Numbered from the stretch's first letter, positions 52,544 through 61,889 are shown. The stretch is DNA of 64,000 nucleotides from Prevotella sp. ne3005 (GCF_900110085.1 NZ_FOCK01000012.1:1-64000), one strand, 5' to 3'. The notes: generated by a model not told the origin, from the sequence alone. Made by a program: numbers and translations.

Positions 52544-53383
52544 CTAAAAAATCTTGTAAGCTACTCGTATCTGCAGGTTGGGCCATGCCTTCAACCATGA
52601 CAGTGTGCCGAGGAGACCGGAGCTCTTGCCTGTCGACTCGATCTCTGTTCCGCTGTCAAGCAGGAATTTCGGCGTCCCCCAGAACAAAAGGCCCAAATCG
52701 ACAGCCAGACTGACGCGATGGGTTTTGGCAAGATGCTGGCCGAGACCTATACCAAGATAGGGCTTCACGGCATTGGTCTTCATGCGTACGTCGATGTTAC
52801 CATCCTCGTCGGCAGTGAACACATAGTCGCCGAACTTCAGTCCGATGGGCGGATAGTTCGTACGGAAGACGTTGTTGTAGTCCTGTAATTTCTGATTGGC
52901 ATCATAGAGGAAGCCCAGGGCATTCTCGTTGGTGTTTTGAAAGTGGACGAAGTTCTGACTGCCGATGAACAGACCTGCCGAGAAGTAGAAAGGCTGGTTC
53001 CTGAAGGGATGTATCTCGCCCAGGACATAAAAGTTCCAGAAATTTGGCTTGATGGCCAGTTCCACCTTATCCACCATCTGTGAGCGCTTGACGGCATCAT
53101 CCTCCACCATCTGCATCTGATTGATTTCCGCGGCGGTGTTGATGGCGTTGAACTTAATGTCGCCAATATTCCATCCGGCAATGCCAGCCCTGACCGTCAC
53201 TAACTTGTGGACAGGCATCACCACGTCAACACCAGAGCCTGCAAATCCAGTGTTCAGACCCACCGAAAGGTGGTTGAACAGGCCGTCCTGAGCATGTAAT
53301 TTGTCCACATTCTGAGCCTTAGACCCAGTTGCCGCAAACATAACCGCTAAGAGAATGATGAGTTTGTCTATATAGTGTTTCAT
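52544..53383 (-). CDS. Outer-membrane beta-barrel protein
   Basis: 279 residues from ATG 53383 (MKHYIDKLIILLAVMFAATG, cut after KAQ). Alternating strands with aromatic ends (LSVGLNTGFAGSGVDVVMPV, VRAGIAGWNIGDIKFNAI, PFYFSAGLFIGSQNFVHF, VKPYLGIGLGQHLA, RVSLAVDLGLLFWGTPKF) and a terminal RVAYKIF with final Phe, the mark of barrel proteins. Function unknown. 15 bases after the PI-PLC-like gene, so likely co-transcribed. Confidence 0.82.
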   Translation of the reverse strand: MKHYIDKLIILLAVMFAATGSKAQNVDKLHAQDGLFNHLSVGLNTGFAGSGVDVVMPVHKLVTVRAGIAGWNIGDIKFNAINTAAEINQMQMVEDDAVKRSQMVDKVELAIKPNFWNFYVLGEIHPFRNQPFYFSAGLFIGSQNFVHFQNTNENALGFLYDANQKLQDYNNVFRTNYPPIGLKFGDYVFTADEDGNIDVRMKTNAVKPYLGIGLGQHLAKTHRVSLAVDLGLLFWGTPKFLLDSGTEIESTGKSSGLLGTLSWLKAWPNLQIRVAYKIF

Positions 53384-53398
53384 ATCCTTTGTCATATT

Positions 53399-54616
53399 TT
53401 ATTTGAAGTATGATTTGTTCGACTTGATAAGTAGGTTGGTGAGCGACAGGCTCAACGGATGGAATCCGTACAGATAGTCGCTGGTGTAGGGCGTACCACC
53501 ATTGATGATACAGTGTACATAGTCGTGGCAGGCCATGTCCATCGGTATGATGCCCACGGTACCCTCGTTTTTCTGCAGGTCTTCAATGACCAACGGGTGC
53601 AGGTTGGCGGCATTGGTAATGTATCCACGTGGTGACACCTCGGTATAGGCCGAACAGTGGTTCACAATCCAGATGTTATCGTCTTTGGCAGTCACCTCTC
53701 GGGCACTGTGCATCATGTCGATAACCGTCTTCTGCTTGTTCTTCATCCGCTTCTCGGTAGTGGTCTTGTAGTAGTCCTGCTTATAGAGCGTTGCCTTTAT
53801 CGTGGTATCGTTCATGTTATACATGGCACAGCTACGCTGGGCCTCGAGATCAAGATCCTCCTTAATGTCGGGATCCTCGTCGGGCCAATTGCAATACACG
53901 ATGGGGTAATGGAAGGCTGCGTTATACGGACGCAAGTCAAAGCGACTCAGCCACAGTATCTTGCCACGCATCTCACCCACGGTGATGTCCGGACGCCAGT
54001 TCTCGATAAACAGTCCCTGGTACTTCGGCATATGCAATACATTGCTGAGCAGGGAGAACAAGTCTTTCTGATCCTCAAAACCGTTGTCGAACTGCAGCTT
54101 GGCGATGAAGAACTCTGACGGATGGGCCTTCAGGTAGGCTTGCAGCCAGTCGATAGTCTGCTCGAAAGTAACGTCGAGTTCGCTGATGCCGTGCGTCAGG
54201 CGCAGAATCTTCTTCTTGGCAATGGTGTCGGTGCTCACCACAGGACGGATGTCGAAGAAACGCAAACCGCTGTTCATCTGCTCCTCAAGTGTGGATACCT
54301 GACTGATGGCCGTCATATTGAAGATGTACTTCAGCCCGGGCTGATAGAATCCCATGCCGGTCATGGTGTCATGAGTGCCGGGGATGCTCAACTTACACAC
54401 CTTTGTATCATCCTTCACCATACCCAGCCAGTCGGTAGCCGGCGTAGGCAAATCGTAGGAAACGACGATCGTGTCCTGATAGCCTTCAGAGAAGAGGTAC
54501 GGTGAGTCGAGTGAGGTCTTCTCATCATAGGCTTTCTCAAAGCCATCTTCACTGCAACTGTTCAGTGCAGTCATGGCCGCTATGGCCATCGTTACATACA
54601 TTAGTTTTCTTTTCAT
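53399..54616 (-). CDS. PI-PLC X-domain lipoprotein
   Basis: 405 residues from ATG 54616 (MKRKLMYVTMAIAAMTALNS, lipobox LNSC). Phosphatidylinositol-specific phospholipase C X region: LSIPGTHDTMTGMG with first catalytic His, EEQMNSGLRFFDIRPV, LRLTHGISELDVTFEQTI with second His, SEFFIAKLQFDNG. Cleaves inositol phospholipids, here as an anchored surface or periplasmic enzyme. An inositol-3-phosphate synthase gene lies in the same window at 63169, but no direct link is shown. Confidence 0.87.
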   Translation of the reverse strand: MKRKLMYVTMAIAAMTALNSCSEDGFEKAYDEKTSLDSPYLFSEGYQDTIVVSYDLPTPATDWLGMVKDDTKVCKLSIPGTHDTMTGMGFYQPGLKYIFNMTAISQVSTLEEQMNSGLRFFDIRPVVSTDTIAKKKILRLTHGISELDVTFEQTIDWLQAYLKAHPSEFFIAKLQFDNGFEDQKDLFSLLSNVLHMPKYQGLFIENWRPDITVGEMRGKILWLSRFDLRPYNAAFHYPIVYCNWPDEDPDIKEDLDLEAQRSCAMYNMNDTTIKATLYKQDYYKTTTEKRMKNKQKTVIDMMHSAREVTAKDDNIWIVNHCSAYTEVSPRGYITNAANLHPLVIEDLQKNEGTVGIIPMDMACHDYVHCIINGGTPYTSDYLYGFHPLSLSLTNLLIKSNKSYFK

Positions 54617-54728
54617 AAATCTTATAATTATATTAATGTTATACATAAAGTTACGGATCTGAGGGCGGGACGCTTTGTACGGTTATAAATGCAGTCATAC
54701 CTGGCGCCAGATGTGGGTGCGGCAATGT

Positions 54729-55286
54729 TTATTTACCAACTTCGGTTACAAAACAAGCCACCAGTCCATAGGTGATAGTGGGACGAATCCAGATTTCCGT
54801 AAGCAGATAGTTGGTGTACTCGTCGATGGGCTCAAGATAGATGGCGATGTTGTAGAGTATGGCAATGAGCGCATCGATGATGAAAATCATCCAGAGGTCG
54901 CTTTTGGAGTAACTCTTCCATTTCTTGCGTGCATAGAAATAGGTGAGCGTACAGAGCAACAGCACCGAGAGGGCAAGACACAACAGATGGAGTGCGTAGA
55001 AAGCCAAGGGTGGCGCAAAGAGGATATCGCGTAGCAGCACCGTAATACCAACTGAGATAGAACACCAGTAGTTGAATTGGTCGGTGGTGATACGGTAGTT
55101 GAAGAAATACATCCCGATCATCACAAGACAAGCGATATAGAACATGTTGAGAGTCAGTTCGGGCCATGATTCGCTCAGCCCGAAATAAAACACGCCATAG
55201 AGCATCATGCCCACCGAAAGGATTGCTGCCACTGAGGTTATGACAATGTCAAAGATCTTGGCACGTTTCTTGAATCTTGTTTCCAT
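54729..55286 (-). CDS. Five-helix membrane protein, unknown
   Basis: 185 residues with hydrophobic segments at about 12-33, 42-60, 72-90, 95-115 and 130-150, and a basic patch ARKKWKSYSKSD between. No family recognised. It follows the RsbW-like gene by 45 bases and precedes the PI-PLC-like gene; a shared transcript with the STAS/RsbW pair is possible. Confidence 0.7.
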   Translation of the reverse strand: METRFKKRAKIFDIVITSVAAILSVGMMLYGVFYFGLSESWPELTLNMFYIACLVMIGMYFFNYRITTDQFNYWCSISVGITVLLRDILFAPPLAFYALHLLCLALSVLLLCTLTYFYARKKWKSYSKSDLWMIFIIDALIAILYNIAIYLEPIDEYTNYLLTEIWIRPTITYGLVACFVTEVGK

Positions 55287-55331
55287 AAGCCATTCGTTTT
55301 ATGTGTTAATACTTTTTCAGATATGACATAG

Positions 55332-55730
55332 TTATTTGGTTTCAATTAATTTCATGACTGTCAGTATATTCTCTCCCCCTGTATATTCGTAGTCCACGGT
55401 ATCCATATACTCTTTAACCATGAAGATTCCAAGCCCGCCGATTTCACGTTCCTCAAACGGTATCGAGAAATCAGGAGGATCCTTCTTAAGCGGATTAAAC
55501 GGCACGCCACCATCGTGGAAACGCAGTGTGATACTCTTCTCATCGCGTATGATGTCCACATCGAGGTAGTCGGAATGGGAATAGCTGACGACATTCACCA
55601 CAAGCTCTTCGGCCACCACATTGAGCACATTCCAGAATTCACCCACCGACGCCACCTCTTCTGCCTGAAGGATGGCATCAATGATGTCGGGCGTCTTGCC
55701 CTGAATTGGTTGAAAATGCAATCGGGTCAT
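55332..55730 (-). CDS. RsbW-like anti-sigma-type ATPase
   Basis: 132 residues of the GHKL HATPase_c_2 type: N box VVAEELVVNVVSYSHSD, G1 box FHDGGVPFNPL, G2 REIGGLGIFMVKEYMD. Such kinases phosphorylate the Ser of a STAS antagonist and sequester a partner. The STAS protein is encoded 23 bases upstream. The PP2C phosphatase that normally completes the switch is not in the window. Confidence 0.85.
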   Translation of the reverse strand: MTRLHFQPIQGKTPDIIDAILQAEEVASVGEFWNVLNVVAEELVVNVVSYSHSDYLDVDIIRDEKSITLRFHDGGVPFNPLKKDPPDFSIPFEEREIGGLGIFMVKEYMDTVDYEYTGGENILTVMKLIETK

Positions 55731-55753
55731 GGCCTTACCTCAATACACGTTCG

Positions 55754-56161
55754 TCAATCCTCGCATTCTCCCAATTTCATGGAGTAGCACACCACATCGT
55801 TATGAGCAGCAAAATCGTCGAAGGTCGACTGGCTGTGTAAAGTCCTCCGATTCTCTGCCTTCAGAAACTTAATAGAAGGAGCCAGGCCAATCATCTTCAG
55901 TACAGAATAAATCTCCTTGGCACAATTCACGAATGCTATTTCGGGTTTGTTGCCCAACCTTAGCTTGGCGTAATAAACCACCCTAAGACCACTACTGGAA
56001 AGTGTCAACAGCTCCGAGGCATCGAAATAGACCTTCTCGATGTCTTGTCCCACATACTTGGTGAGTTCTTCCTGCAAGGCCGGCGCATTAGCAGTATTAA
56101 GAGCCCTACCGAGCTCGATAATCAGAGTCTTACCATTCAAAGTAACTTTATAATCATTCAT
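55754..56161 (-). CDS. STAS-domain anti-sigma antagonist
   Basis: 135 residues. STAS fold with the phospho-acceptor region LLTLSSSGLRVVYYAKL (Ser near residue 56-57), IIELGRALNTANAPALQEEL and EIAFVNCAKEIYSVLKMIGL. A tail of about 25 residues (after 108) with two additional Cys/His residues extends beyond the usual domain. Forms a partner-switching pair with the RsbW-like protein. Promoter is the repeated cassette at 56217-56224. Confidence 0.85.
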   Translation of the reverse strand: MNDYKVTLNGKTLIIELGRALNTANAPALQEELTKYVGQDIEKVYFDASELLTLSSSGLRVVYYAKLRLGNKPEIAFVNCAKEIYSVLKMIGLAPSIKFLKAENRRTLHSQSTFDDFAAHNDVVCYSMKLGECED

Positions 56162-56216
56162 ATTGATTAGCTATATAATAATTTTAATTTCCACGCAAAA
56201 AGCAAATATCTGTTTG

Positions 56217-56224
56217 CAAAGATA
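56217..56224 (-). promoter_or_regulatory. Repeated promoter-leader cassette, copy C
   Basis: TATCTTTG followed by the leader CAAACAGATATTTGCTTTTT, shared with copies at 57137 and 61890. It overlaps the 3' end region of the upstream lipoprotein gene and lacks the upstream TTTTTGTTTATTTTGA sites. Confidence 0.6.
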
Positions 56225-56238
56225 ATCAAGTTTCTGTT

Positions 56239-57081
56239 TTACTCCTTGGTCAGTTTCGACGTGATGTCGGTGCCGTTCACGCTGATTTTGAAGGAGTCGT
56301 AATTGTCATGAAAGACCGTGAAGAACTTGTAGGAGTTAGTCACTGTATTGAAGTCGATCTCGAGGGAGCTATAAAAATCATAGTTGATAGCACTGAAACG
56401 GAGTAAGTTGCCCTCCGACCTCAGACTACCCCTTTCGAAGGTATCTGGACTGTTGCCAGTGATCTTGCAAGAGAATGTTCCACCTTCGTTGATGAAAGTG
56501 AAGAGGGTTGGTTCTTTGCTTCCACCCCAGTAATAGGCCACCTCCACCTTGGCGCCCTTCACGAGTGCATCGGCCAGGGTTACTTCTCCCGAAACGTCCT
56601 TCAACAGTTTGGTAATCTCTACGTTAGACACCTTCATCTTCAGGCCCGTCACCTTGATATCCGAGTCGCCAGGTATCACCTCCATGGTACTCTCCTTGAT
56701 GTTGAAGATAGCGGCGAATATGAGTTTGGAGGTCTTCTTCTCATTCACGTAGAACTTCAGCAGGTTGTTGGCCTTGTCGTGCTCCATCGAGAAGTCGCAG
56801 TTCTTCTCCGAGATGGCCGGCTCGTCACCACGCGTCCACGCCACCTTGTCATAGTCCAGCAATTCGTAGGTGTCGCCCACCCTGACGAAGGCCACATAGT
56901 AGTCCTCGCCGTTCACATTAAAAGTCAGAGCCACAATGGTCTCATTCTTCAGGGCGTCCTCAAGTGTCATTTCCGACTTAGCATTATTGTCATCACTATT
57001 ACATGAGGTCAGGCAACTGCCACCAATGACGGTCACCATCAAAAGCATCGCGCCACACAGGAATCTCTTTATTGTTTTCAT
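56239..57081 (-). CDS. Lipoprotein with duplicated domain
   Basis: 280 residues, signal MKTIKRFLCGAMLLMVTVIG and lipobox LTSC. Two related halves: about 38-150 beginning TLEDALKNETIVALTFNVNG and about 166-280 beginning TLADALVKGAKVEVAYYWGG, each a beta-rich unit. An internal duplication is evident. Exported, function unknown. Expressed from repeated cassette A (57137-57226). Confidence 0.8.
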   Translation of the reverse strand: MKTIKRFLCGAMLLMVTVIGGSCLTSCNSDDNNAKSEMTLEDALKNETIVALTFNVNGEDYYVAFVRVGDTYELLDYDKVAWTRGDEPAISEKNCDFSMEHDKANNLLKFYVNEKKTSKLIFAAIFNIKESTMEVIPGDSDIKVTGLKMKVSNVEITKLLKDVSGEVTLADALVKGAKVEVAYYWGGSKEPTLFTFINEGGTFSCKITGNSPDTFERGSLRSEGNLLRFSAINYDFYSSLEIDFNTVTNSYKFFTVFHDNYDSFKISVNGTDITSKLTKE

Positions 57082-57136
57082 TTCGTTAGTTATAATAATA
57101 ATTTTAGTTTCTAATCAAAAAGTAAATATCTGTTTG

Positions 57137-57226
57137 CAAAGATAATCAATTTTCCCAAATAACAATGCACAGAACACAAAAAGATTCATTTTTTGTTTAT
57201 TTTGAAACCGTTTTTGTTTATTTTGA
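57137..57226 (-). promoter_or_regulatory. Repeated promoter-leader cassette, copy A
   Basis: TATCTTTG at 57137-57144 (minus strand) with two direct copies of TTTTTGTTTATTTTGA (as read on the plus strand) at 57190-57205 and 57211-57226, 21 bases apart. The entire 57115-57240 block is nearly identical to copy B at 61867-61993. Confidence 0.65.
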
Positions 57227-57434
57227 GACTCCGTGGGCTATGAACAGACACTTCATGAGCAAGAAGAAACGAGCGCACTCTGGAAATTTGACTCTTACCG
57301 TCGCAGCCCTCGACGACACCACTCGACGAATTTTGACGATAATAACTCGTGAAATCATAAAAACAAATGACATTCGACATAGTAGCCTTTGTATTTATCT
57401 GATATTAAGGCATTTATATTCTTTCCAACTATTA

Positions 57435-57531
57435 TTCATCCGACATTCATTCGACATTCATTCGACATAATTCGACATTCATTCGACATAATTCGACATT
57501 CATTCGACATAATTCGACATTCATTCGACAT
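57435..57531. repeat. Tandem 21-bp repeat
   Basis: ATTCGACATAATTCGACATTC repeats about four times, itself built from half-units ATTCGACAT. No gene covers it. Confidence 0.85.
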
Positions 57532-57637
57532 AAAAACGGGCTTTTTGTGCCAAATACGGGTGCAGATTGGATGTTTAGATAGGCCAAAGTGAGCATATAT
57601 AGGTTGATGAGTTGGAGCATACAGGGAGTAGACTTTT

Positions 57638-57720
57638 CAATTCTCTAGAGAATTGGGAGGTTTGTGACGTACTTTCTGGGAGTTTGGACGGACTAAAGTC
57701 TCCAATTCTCTAGAGAATTG
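57638..57720. repeat. Two copies of an 18-bp perfect palindrome
   Basis: CAATTCTCTAGAGAATTG at 57638-57655 and 57703-57720, with partly inverse flanks. Confidence 0.8.
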
Positions 57721-57772
57721 AAGAGTCATCCGTAACATCCCTTGACCTTTAGACTATCCTTCGCAGCACTTT

Positions 57773-57860
57773 AGATAGTCTAAAGCATGACGGAAGGTAG
57801 TCTTTCGTATGACAAAAGATAGTCTTTTGCATGACAGAAGATAGTCTTTCGTGTTCTAAA
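57773..57860. repeat. Tandem 22-bp repeat
   Basis: AGATAGTCT (once AGGTAGTCT) recurs at 57773, 57795, 57817 and 57839, exactly every 22 bases, each of the first three units containing G(C/T)ATGAC. Confidence 0.8.
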
Positions 57861-57913
57861 AGAACATCTTTTGAACATAAAAAGACGTTCTTTTGCTCAT
57901 AAAACCCCGTTTT

Positions 57914-57968
57914 CATGTAGGCTACATGTAGGCTACATGTAGGCTTCATGTAGGCTTTATGTAGGCTG
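57914..57968. repeat. Tandem 11-bp repeat
   Basis: Five units of CATGTAGGCTA with small changes, then two looser copies near 58013-58031. The 1.1 kb non-coding stretch 57082-58075 holds only these repeats and cassette A. Confidence 0.8.
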
Positions 57969-58075
57969 CTTTTTTGCTATCCTATTATTAGTCAAGTTGT
58001 TATAGCTTATTTATGTAGGCATGTAGGCTGTTTTAGAAAATTAGAAAAAACTTATCGACTTTGTAACAGACCTCT

Positions 58076-58234
58076 ATGATCTGCAAAGAGACTATTATTG
58101 TTTATTTTGAGAGTTTGAAGGCTCCAAAGTACGATGCCCCTTACAATGAGGAACAGGCCCTGATAGTTGATATCAATGACCTGTTCCACCGATTTGTCTA
58201 TAGAGCAGTCCCTCTGTTCTATGTGGGAAGATAA
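58076..58234 (+). CDS. Possible small protein, 52 residues
   Basis: ATG 58076 to TAA 58232-58234, ending one base before the convergent lipoprotein gene. Protein-like composition (YDAPYNEEQALIVDINDLFH). The beginning overlaps a TTGTTTATTTTGA motif. No promoter word of good quality. Could be chance or a remnant. Confidence 0.3.
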   Translation: MICKETIIVYFESLKAPKYDAPYNEEQALIVDINDLFHRFVYRAVPLFYVGR

Positions 58235-60145
58235 TTACTTTATTGAGAAAAATTTGTCGGTATCGAGATTCTGGACTGGATCAGAATGACCTCCTACACG
58301 TCTATTCCTAAGTATATAGGTCTTTGCGGTAGACAAATTCGTACCCATGTTCAACTCAATATCATAGTTTTTATTTGCCAGCAGACCCAAATTATAAGTT
58401 TCACCATAACTAGTAGTCACATTATCCTTATCAAGAACAACTATATTTCCATTCACGTCAGTAATCTTGATTCCAAAGATGTTAAGTCCTTCACCACCTT
58501 CCTTCGTGGTGGCGTTTATCTTCAAGAAGCCTACATCTACACGGTTAGGAGGAAGAATGTGAAATTCGCCTGACACCATCTTATGATCGTACTCCTTAAC
58601 ACGCCACTCGGCTCCTGTAATCATATAGCTTGACCAGCTCACCTTGGTTTCGGCTGTCAGTTTTATTTTGATAGCTGCATCACCAGTGTTAACCTTGGTT
58701 CCGCTAACCTTCCATATCCAACTCTCGCCTGTAGAGAGCGTCGTACTGTACGATCTACCATTAGGAACTTCAATACCTTTGTCAAGCGCTACGTTGACCA
58801 TGCGTGGACGATAGCCGTCTTCACCTCCTGGCACATAAATCCTATGACCGACACTAGCTCCTGATACATATTTGTCAACTTCGATTGATTTTATATTGAA
58901 ATACTCATCCTTCGACCACTCGGCACCAAAGCCAAGGTTGGCATCAACATTGCCCTCTGCTTCAAAGCCCTTCAAACCAGCCGAGCCCTTCGCACCAGCC
59001 GAAACGTTGCCTTCGAGACTGAATGAGCGAGAATTGTGCACATCCTTATCGAATGGAATATTTTCGGGATGAAGGTCTCCATTTACTGTCATCATCACTG
59101 AATAGCCAGAATTGGTAACTGTAGGCGTGGTATAGAACGTACCTTCACATGGGAAGAAGAGGTAGCTGCGACGATCGCGTCTCGCTCCATTATCGAATAC
59201 CACATAGCCTTTACAGGTGTTTTTGCAATTCCAGTTCATCGATGTTTGTACAATGTAGTAGTCTGCCTCACTCTGGTAGTCATATATCGGTATGATTTTG
59301 TAATTACACGTTACGTCGTAAGGACAGTCATCTTGGTTATCTTTGTACAAATCATATATATAACCTTCATAACGTTTTGAATCTGGCATGTGGATACATA
59401 AGTCAACAGCTGGGAAGTTAAGCAGATTTATCATATTAGCGACATTTCCATTGGTCCCTCTGGTTGCTCCCCTGGTTGATGAGCGTCCATTAAGTCCTGC
59501 GAGATATTTCTGATATTCGGTATATTTGTTTTCTACCTGCTCAGTCCACTTGGCAAAGGCCTCTATTTCCATATACTCCTTGGGGCAAACCTCCCAAATG
59601 TCCTTCACCGAGATTGATGAGGGAGCTGGATCGGTAGATGTACCTTCTGTATCTTCTTGCTTGTAACTGAGGAACTGATCACCGAACCCTGAGAGTGCCA
59701 GCAACTCCAAATTCTTAAAATCGGCATTGGAAGGGAAGCCCATGTCTTCGGCATACTTTTTCACATTCTCTTCTGTGGGTTCTATAAGCAGCAGCAAACC
59801 GAAACGACCCAGCACTTTGGCGATATCAGCCTTGTTGGATTCGGTAATCTCATTGACAATCACCACCTGTGTTTCGTCAGTTACCTGATTTGTCACAGTC
59901 TTGAACCAGTATTCTACTGCATACAAATCAGCCACGACACTCAGATTGCCTAATATAGCCACATTGACGTCAATTGACTGAAACTCACTAGGGTCAACCT
60001 GCTTTTCAGGAACATCCGGACCTTCATATGTTTCTTCATAATCTGGACCTTTATCATCGTCGTCTTTACAAGAAGTAATACTGGTCATTGTGCCACAAAG
60101 AAGAATGGCGGCAACAAGAAACTGATAGATTTTGTTAATACTCAT
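58235..60145 (-). CDS. Large lipoprotein, leukocidin-like region possible
   Basis: 636 residues, signal MSINKIYQFLVAAILLCGTM, lipobox ITSC, acidic linker KDDDDKGPDYEETYEGP. An alpha-rich part to about 230 is followed by a beta-rich part with YYIVQTSMNWNCKNTCKGYV, a Gly/Ala-rich segment (SLEGNVSAGAKGSAGLKGFE, NVDANLGFGAEWSKDEY), and SSYMITGAEWRVKEYDHKM. The Gly/Ala segment between strands recalls the membrane-inserting stem of leukocidin/cytolysin-type toxins found in some Bacteroides; this is a weak resemblance. Otherwise unrecognised. Same 5' leader words as the lipoprotein at 57081. Confidence 0.7.
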   Translation of the reverse strand: MSINKIYQFLVAAILLCGTMTSITSCKDDDDKGPDYEETYEGPDVPEKQVDPSEFQSIDVNVAILGNLSVVADLYAVEYWFKTVTNQVTDETQVVIVNEITESNKADIAKVLGRFGLLLLIEPTEENVKKYAEDMGFPSNADFKNLELLALSGFGDQFLSYKQEDTEGTSTDPAPSSISVKDIWEVCPKEYMEIEAFAKWTEQVENKYTEYQKYLAGLNGRSSTRGATRGTNGNVANMINLLNFPAVDLCIHMPDSKRYEGYIYDLYKDNQDDCPYDVTCNYKIIPIYDYQSEADYYIVQTSMNWNCKNTCKGYVVFDNGARRDRRSYLFFPCEGTFYTTPTVTNSGYSVMMTVNGDLHPENIPFDKDVHNSRSFSLEGNVSAGAKGSAGLKGFEAEGNVDANLGFGAEWSKDEYFNIKSIEVDKYVSGASVGHRIYVPGGEDGYRPRMVNVALDKGIEVPNGRSYSTTLSTGESWIWKVSGTKVNTGDAAIKIKLTAETKVSWSSYMITGAEWRVKEYDHKMVSGEFHILPPNRVDVGFLKINATTKEGGEGLNIFGIKITDVNGNIVVLDKDNVTTSYGETYNLGLLANKNYDIELNMGTNLSTAKTYILRNRRVGGHSDPVQNLDTDKFFSIK

Positions 60146-60199
60146 AATTAATATTTGTTTAGTTATAATAATAATGTTAGACTCTGTGGGCGAAGAAGC

Positions 60200-61837
60200 T
60201 TACGCTTTATACACTTCTTCACCATCCACGATGGTGGCTACGATGTTGGCCTGGGCAACCTTCTCGATGTCGTCGTGCAGGAAGTCGCAGTCGAACACCG
60301 CCATGTTGGCAATCTTACCGAACTCGATGGAACCCATGCGATGCTCCTGATGCCACTGACGAGCCACGTTGATGGTCATGGCGCGCAACGACTGTTCACG
60401 AGTGATGGCTTCTTTGACATTACGCGGTTGGCATATACCGCCCAACATTTCTTTTGGAGTATTGCGCTTCTCGGCCATGTAAATGCTATATTTGACATTC
60501 ATCATCGGGGAGACAGGGAAGTCGGAATGGAATACCACGTTAGCGCCTGCATCGTAGAACGACTTGATGGGATAGGCCTGATCTGTTAGTTCCTTGCCAA
60601 CGTAGGAAACTTCCTGTTCGTAAGGACCTCCAGGAATTTTCGCAGTCCACAGGGGGGGAACAGCTGGTATGGAGCCTGTTGCTCCCATACGGCGGATATC
60701 CTCATCGGTGACGAAGTGCAGATGCGCCAGCACATTGCGCTGGTCAAGGTCCCCAGTAATCTTCTCGGCATCCTCAATACAGTCAAGCATGAAGTGGGTA
60801 GCACCACCACCCTCGGAGTGTACATGGACAGACATGCCCTCCTTGTCGGCTTCGACAATCAGTTGAACCATCTTATCGTGGTCGTTGAAGCGCTCAACAC
60901 CGTGATAGCCAGGCTGGTCGAGGTAATCCTGGTTTTGCCAGGCTGTGTGGGCTTCGGTCACACCGTCGAGGAACGCCTTGGCACCAACGATATGGAAGTA
61001 CTCACCACTCAGCTCAGCACGCTGTGCGGCAATGCGGGCAATCTCTGCCTTCGGATCGGCAATATTATCGGTGACATACATGTAAGCGTAGGTACGCATC
61101 TTCAGTTTGCCTTCCTTCTCCAGTTCATGGTATGCCTTGGGCGATTCGTGATAGACTACCTCAGCACCAGCATCAGCGACAGCGGTAAAGCCGCTGCTGA
61201 GAGCGAAATCCTGCCAAGCGAGCAGATAGTTTTTGGCATCCTCCAATGTAGTGGGAAGTTTGGGTACGATTTCGAATACGGGAGCTTCACAAACGTATCC
61301 GTCTGGCTCGCCGTTCTCGTCAACGTGTACCTGTTCATAACCGTATTTCTTAGCGTAGGCTGCATCGATGCCGGCCCACTCAAGTGCCTTGGTGTTGAGC
61401 AACATGGAATGTCCACCGCCGGTATGCATAAACAATGGCTTGTCTGCACAGATGTCATCCAGATAGGCCTTGGTGACGTATTCATCATTCTCCACCCATC
61501 CTGATGCTAAATAGAACTCGCGCTGCGGGTTCTTGGCAATAAACTCCTTAATGATCTCGCGGTATTTGGCATAGTCGGTCAAACCCACCTGCCCCAGGCT
61601 GGCCTGTCCGATAAAGCGGTCGCCTGCCAGATGGCCGTGACTGTGCGACTCAAGGAATCCGGGATAGACGTAGTTCTCACCGTAATCCAGCACCTTAGCG
61701 TCTGCACCAGCAAGTTTTTTTGCTTCCTCTGCGCTGCCGATATAGGCAAACACGCCGTTCTTCACTAATGCAGCCTTGGCAAAGGGCCGCTTTTCATCCA
61801 TTGTGATGATGTTGCCGAGAATAATAGCTTGTTTCAT
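60200..61837 (-). CDS. Amidohydrolase, YtcJ/N-formamide deformylase type
   Basis: 545 residues from ATG 61837 (MKQAIILGNIITMDEKRPFA); the longer frame upstream runs through the promoter. Composite amidohydrolase features: YVYPGFLESHSHGHLAG (metal His pair), FLDGVTEAHTAWQNQD, SVHVHSEGGGATHFMLD, LAHLHFVTDEDIRRMG, NVVFHSDFPVSPM with the metal Asp. Hydrolyses an amide or ester of unknown identity in the cytoplasm. Controlled by cassette B and divergent from the AraC-type regulator at 62068, which may control it. Confidence 0.87.
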   Translation of the reverse strand: MKQAIILGNIITMDEKRPFAKAALVKNGVFAYIGSAEEAKKLAGADAKVLDYGENYVYPGFLESHSHGHLAGDRFIGQASLGQVGLTDYAKYREIIKEFIAKNPQREFYLASGWVENDEYVTKAYLDDICADKPLFMHTGGGHSMLLNTKALEWAGIDAAYAKKYGYEQVHVDENGEPDGYVCEAPVFEIVPKLPTTLEDAKNYLLAWQDFALSSGFTAVADAGAEVVYHESPKAYHELEKEGKLKMRTYAYMYVTDNIADPKAEIARIAAQRAELSGEYFHIVGAKAFLDGVTEAHTAWQNQDYLDQPGYHGVERFNDHDKMVQLIVEADKEGMSVHVHSEGGGATHFMLDCIEDAEKITGDLDQRNVLAHLHFVTDEDIRRMGATGSIPAVPPLWTAKIPGGPYEQEVSYVGKELTDQAYPIKSFYDAGANVVFHSDFPVSPMMNVKYSIYMAEKRNTPKEMLGGICQPRNVKEAITREQSLRAMTINVARQWHQEHRMGSIEFGKIANMAVFDCDFLHDDIEKVAQANIVATIVDGEEVYKA

Positions 61838-61889
61838 TTTATGTTTTTTATTAATGAGACTACTTGTGCAAAAAGCTAATATCTGTTTG

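Noticed and set aside
57435..57968. CRISPR array
   Set aside because: Units are directly adjacent with no unique spacers, repeats differ between blocks, and no cas gene is present.
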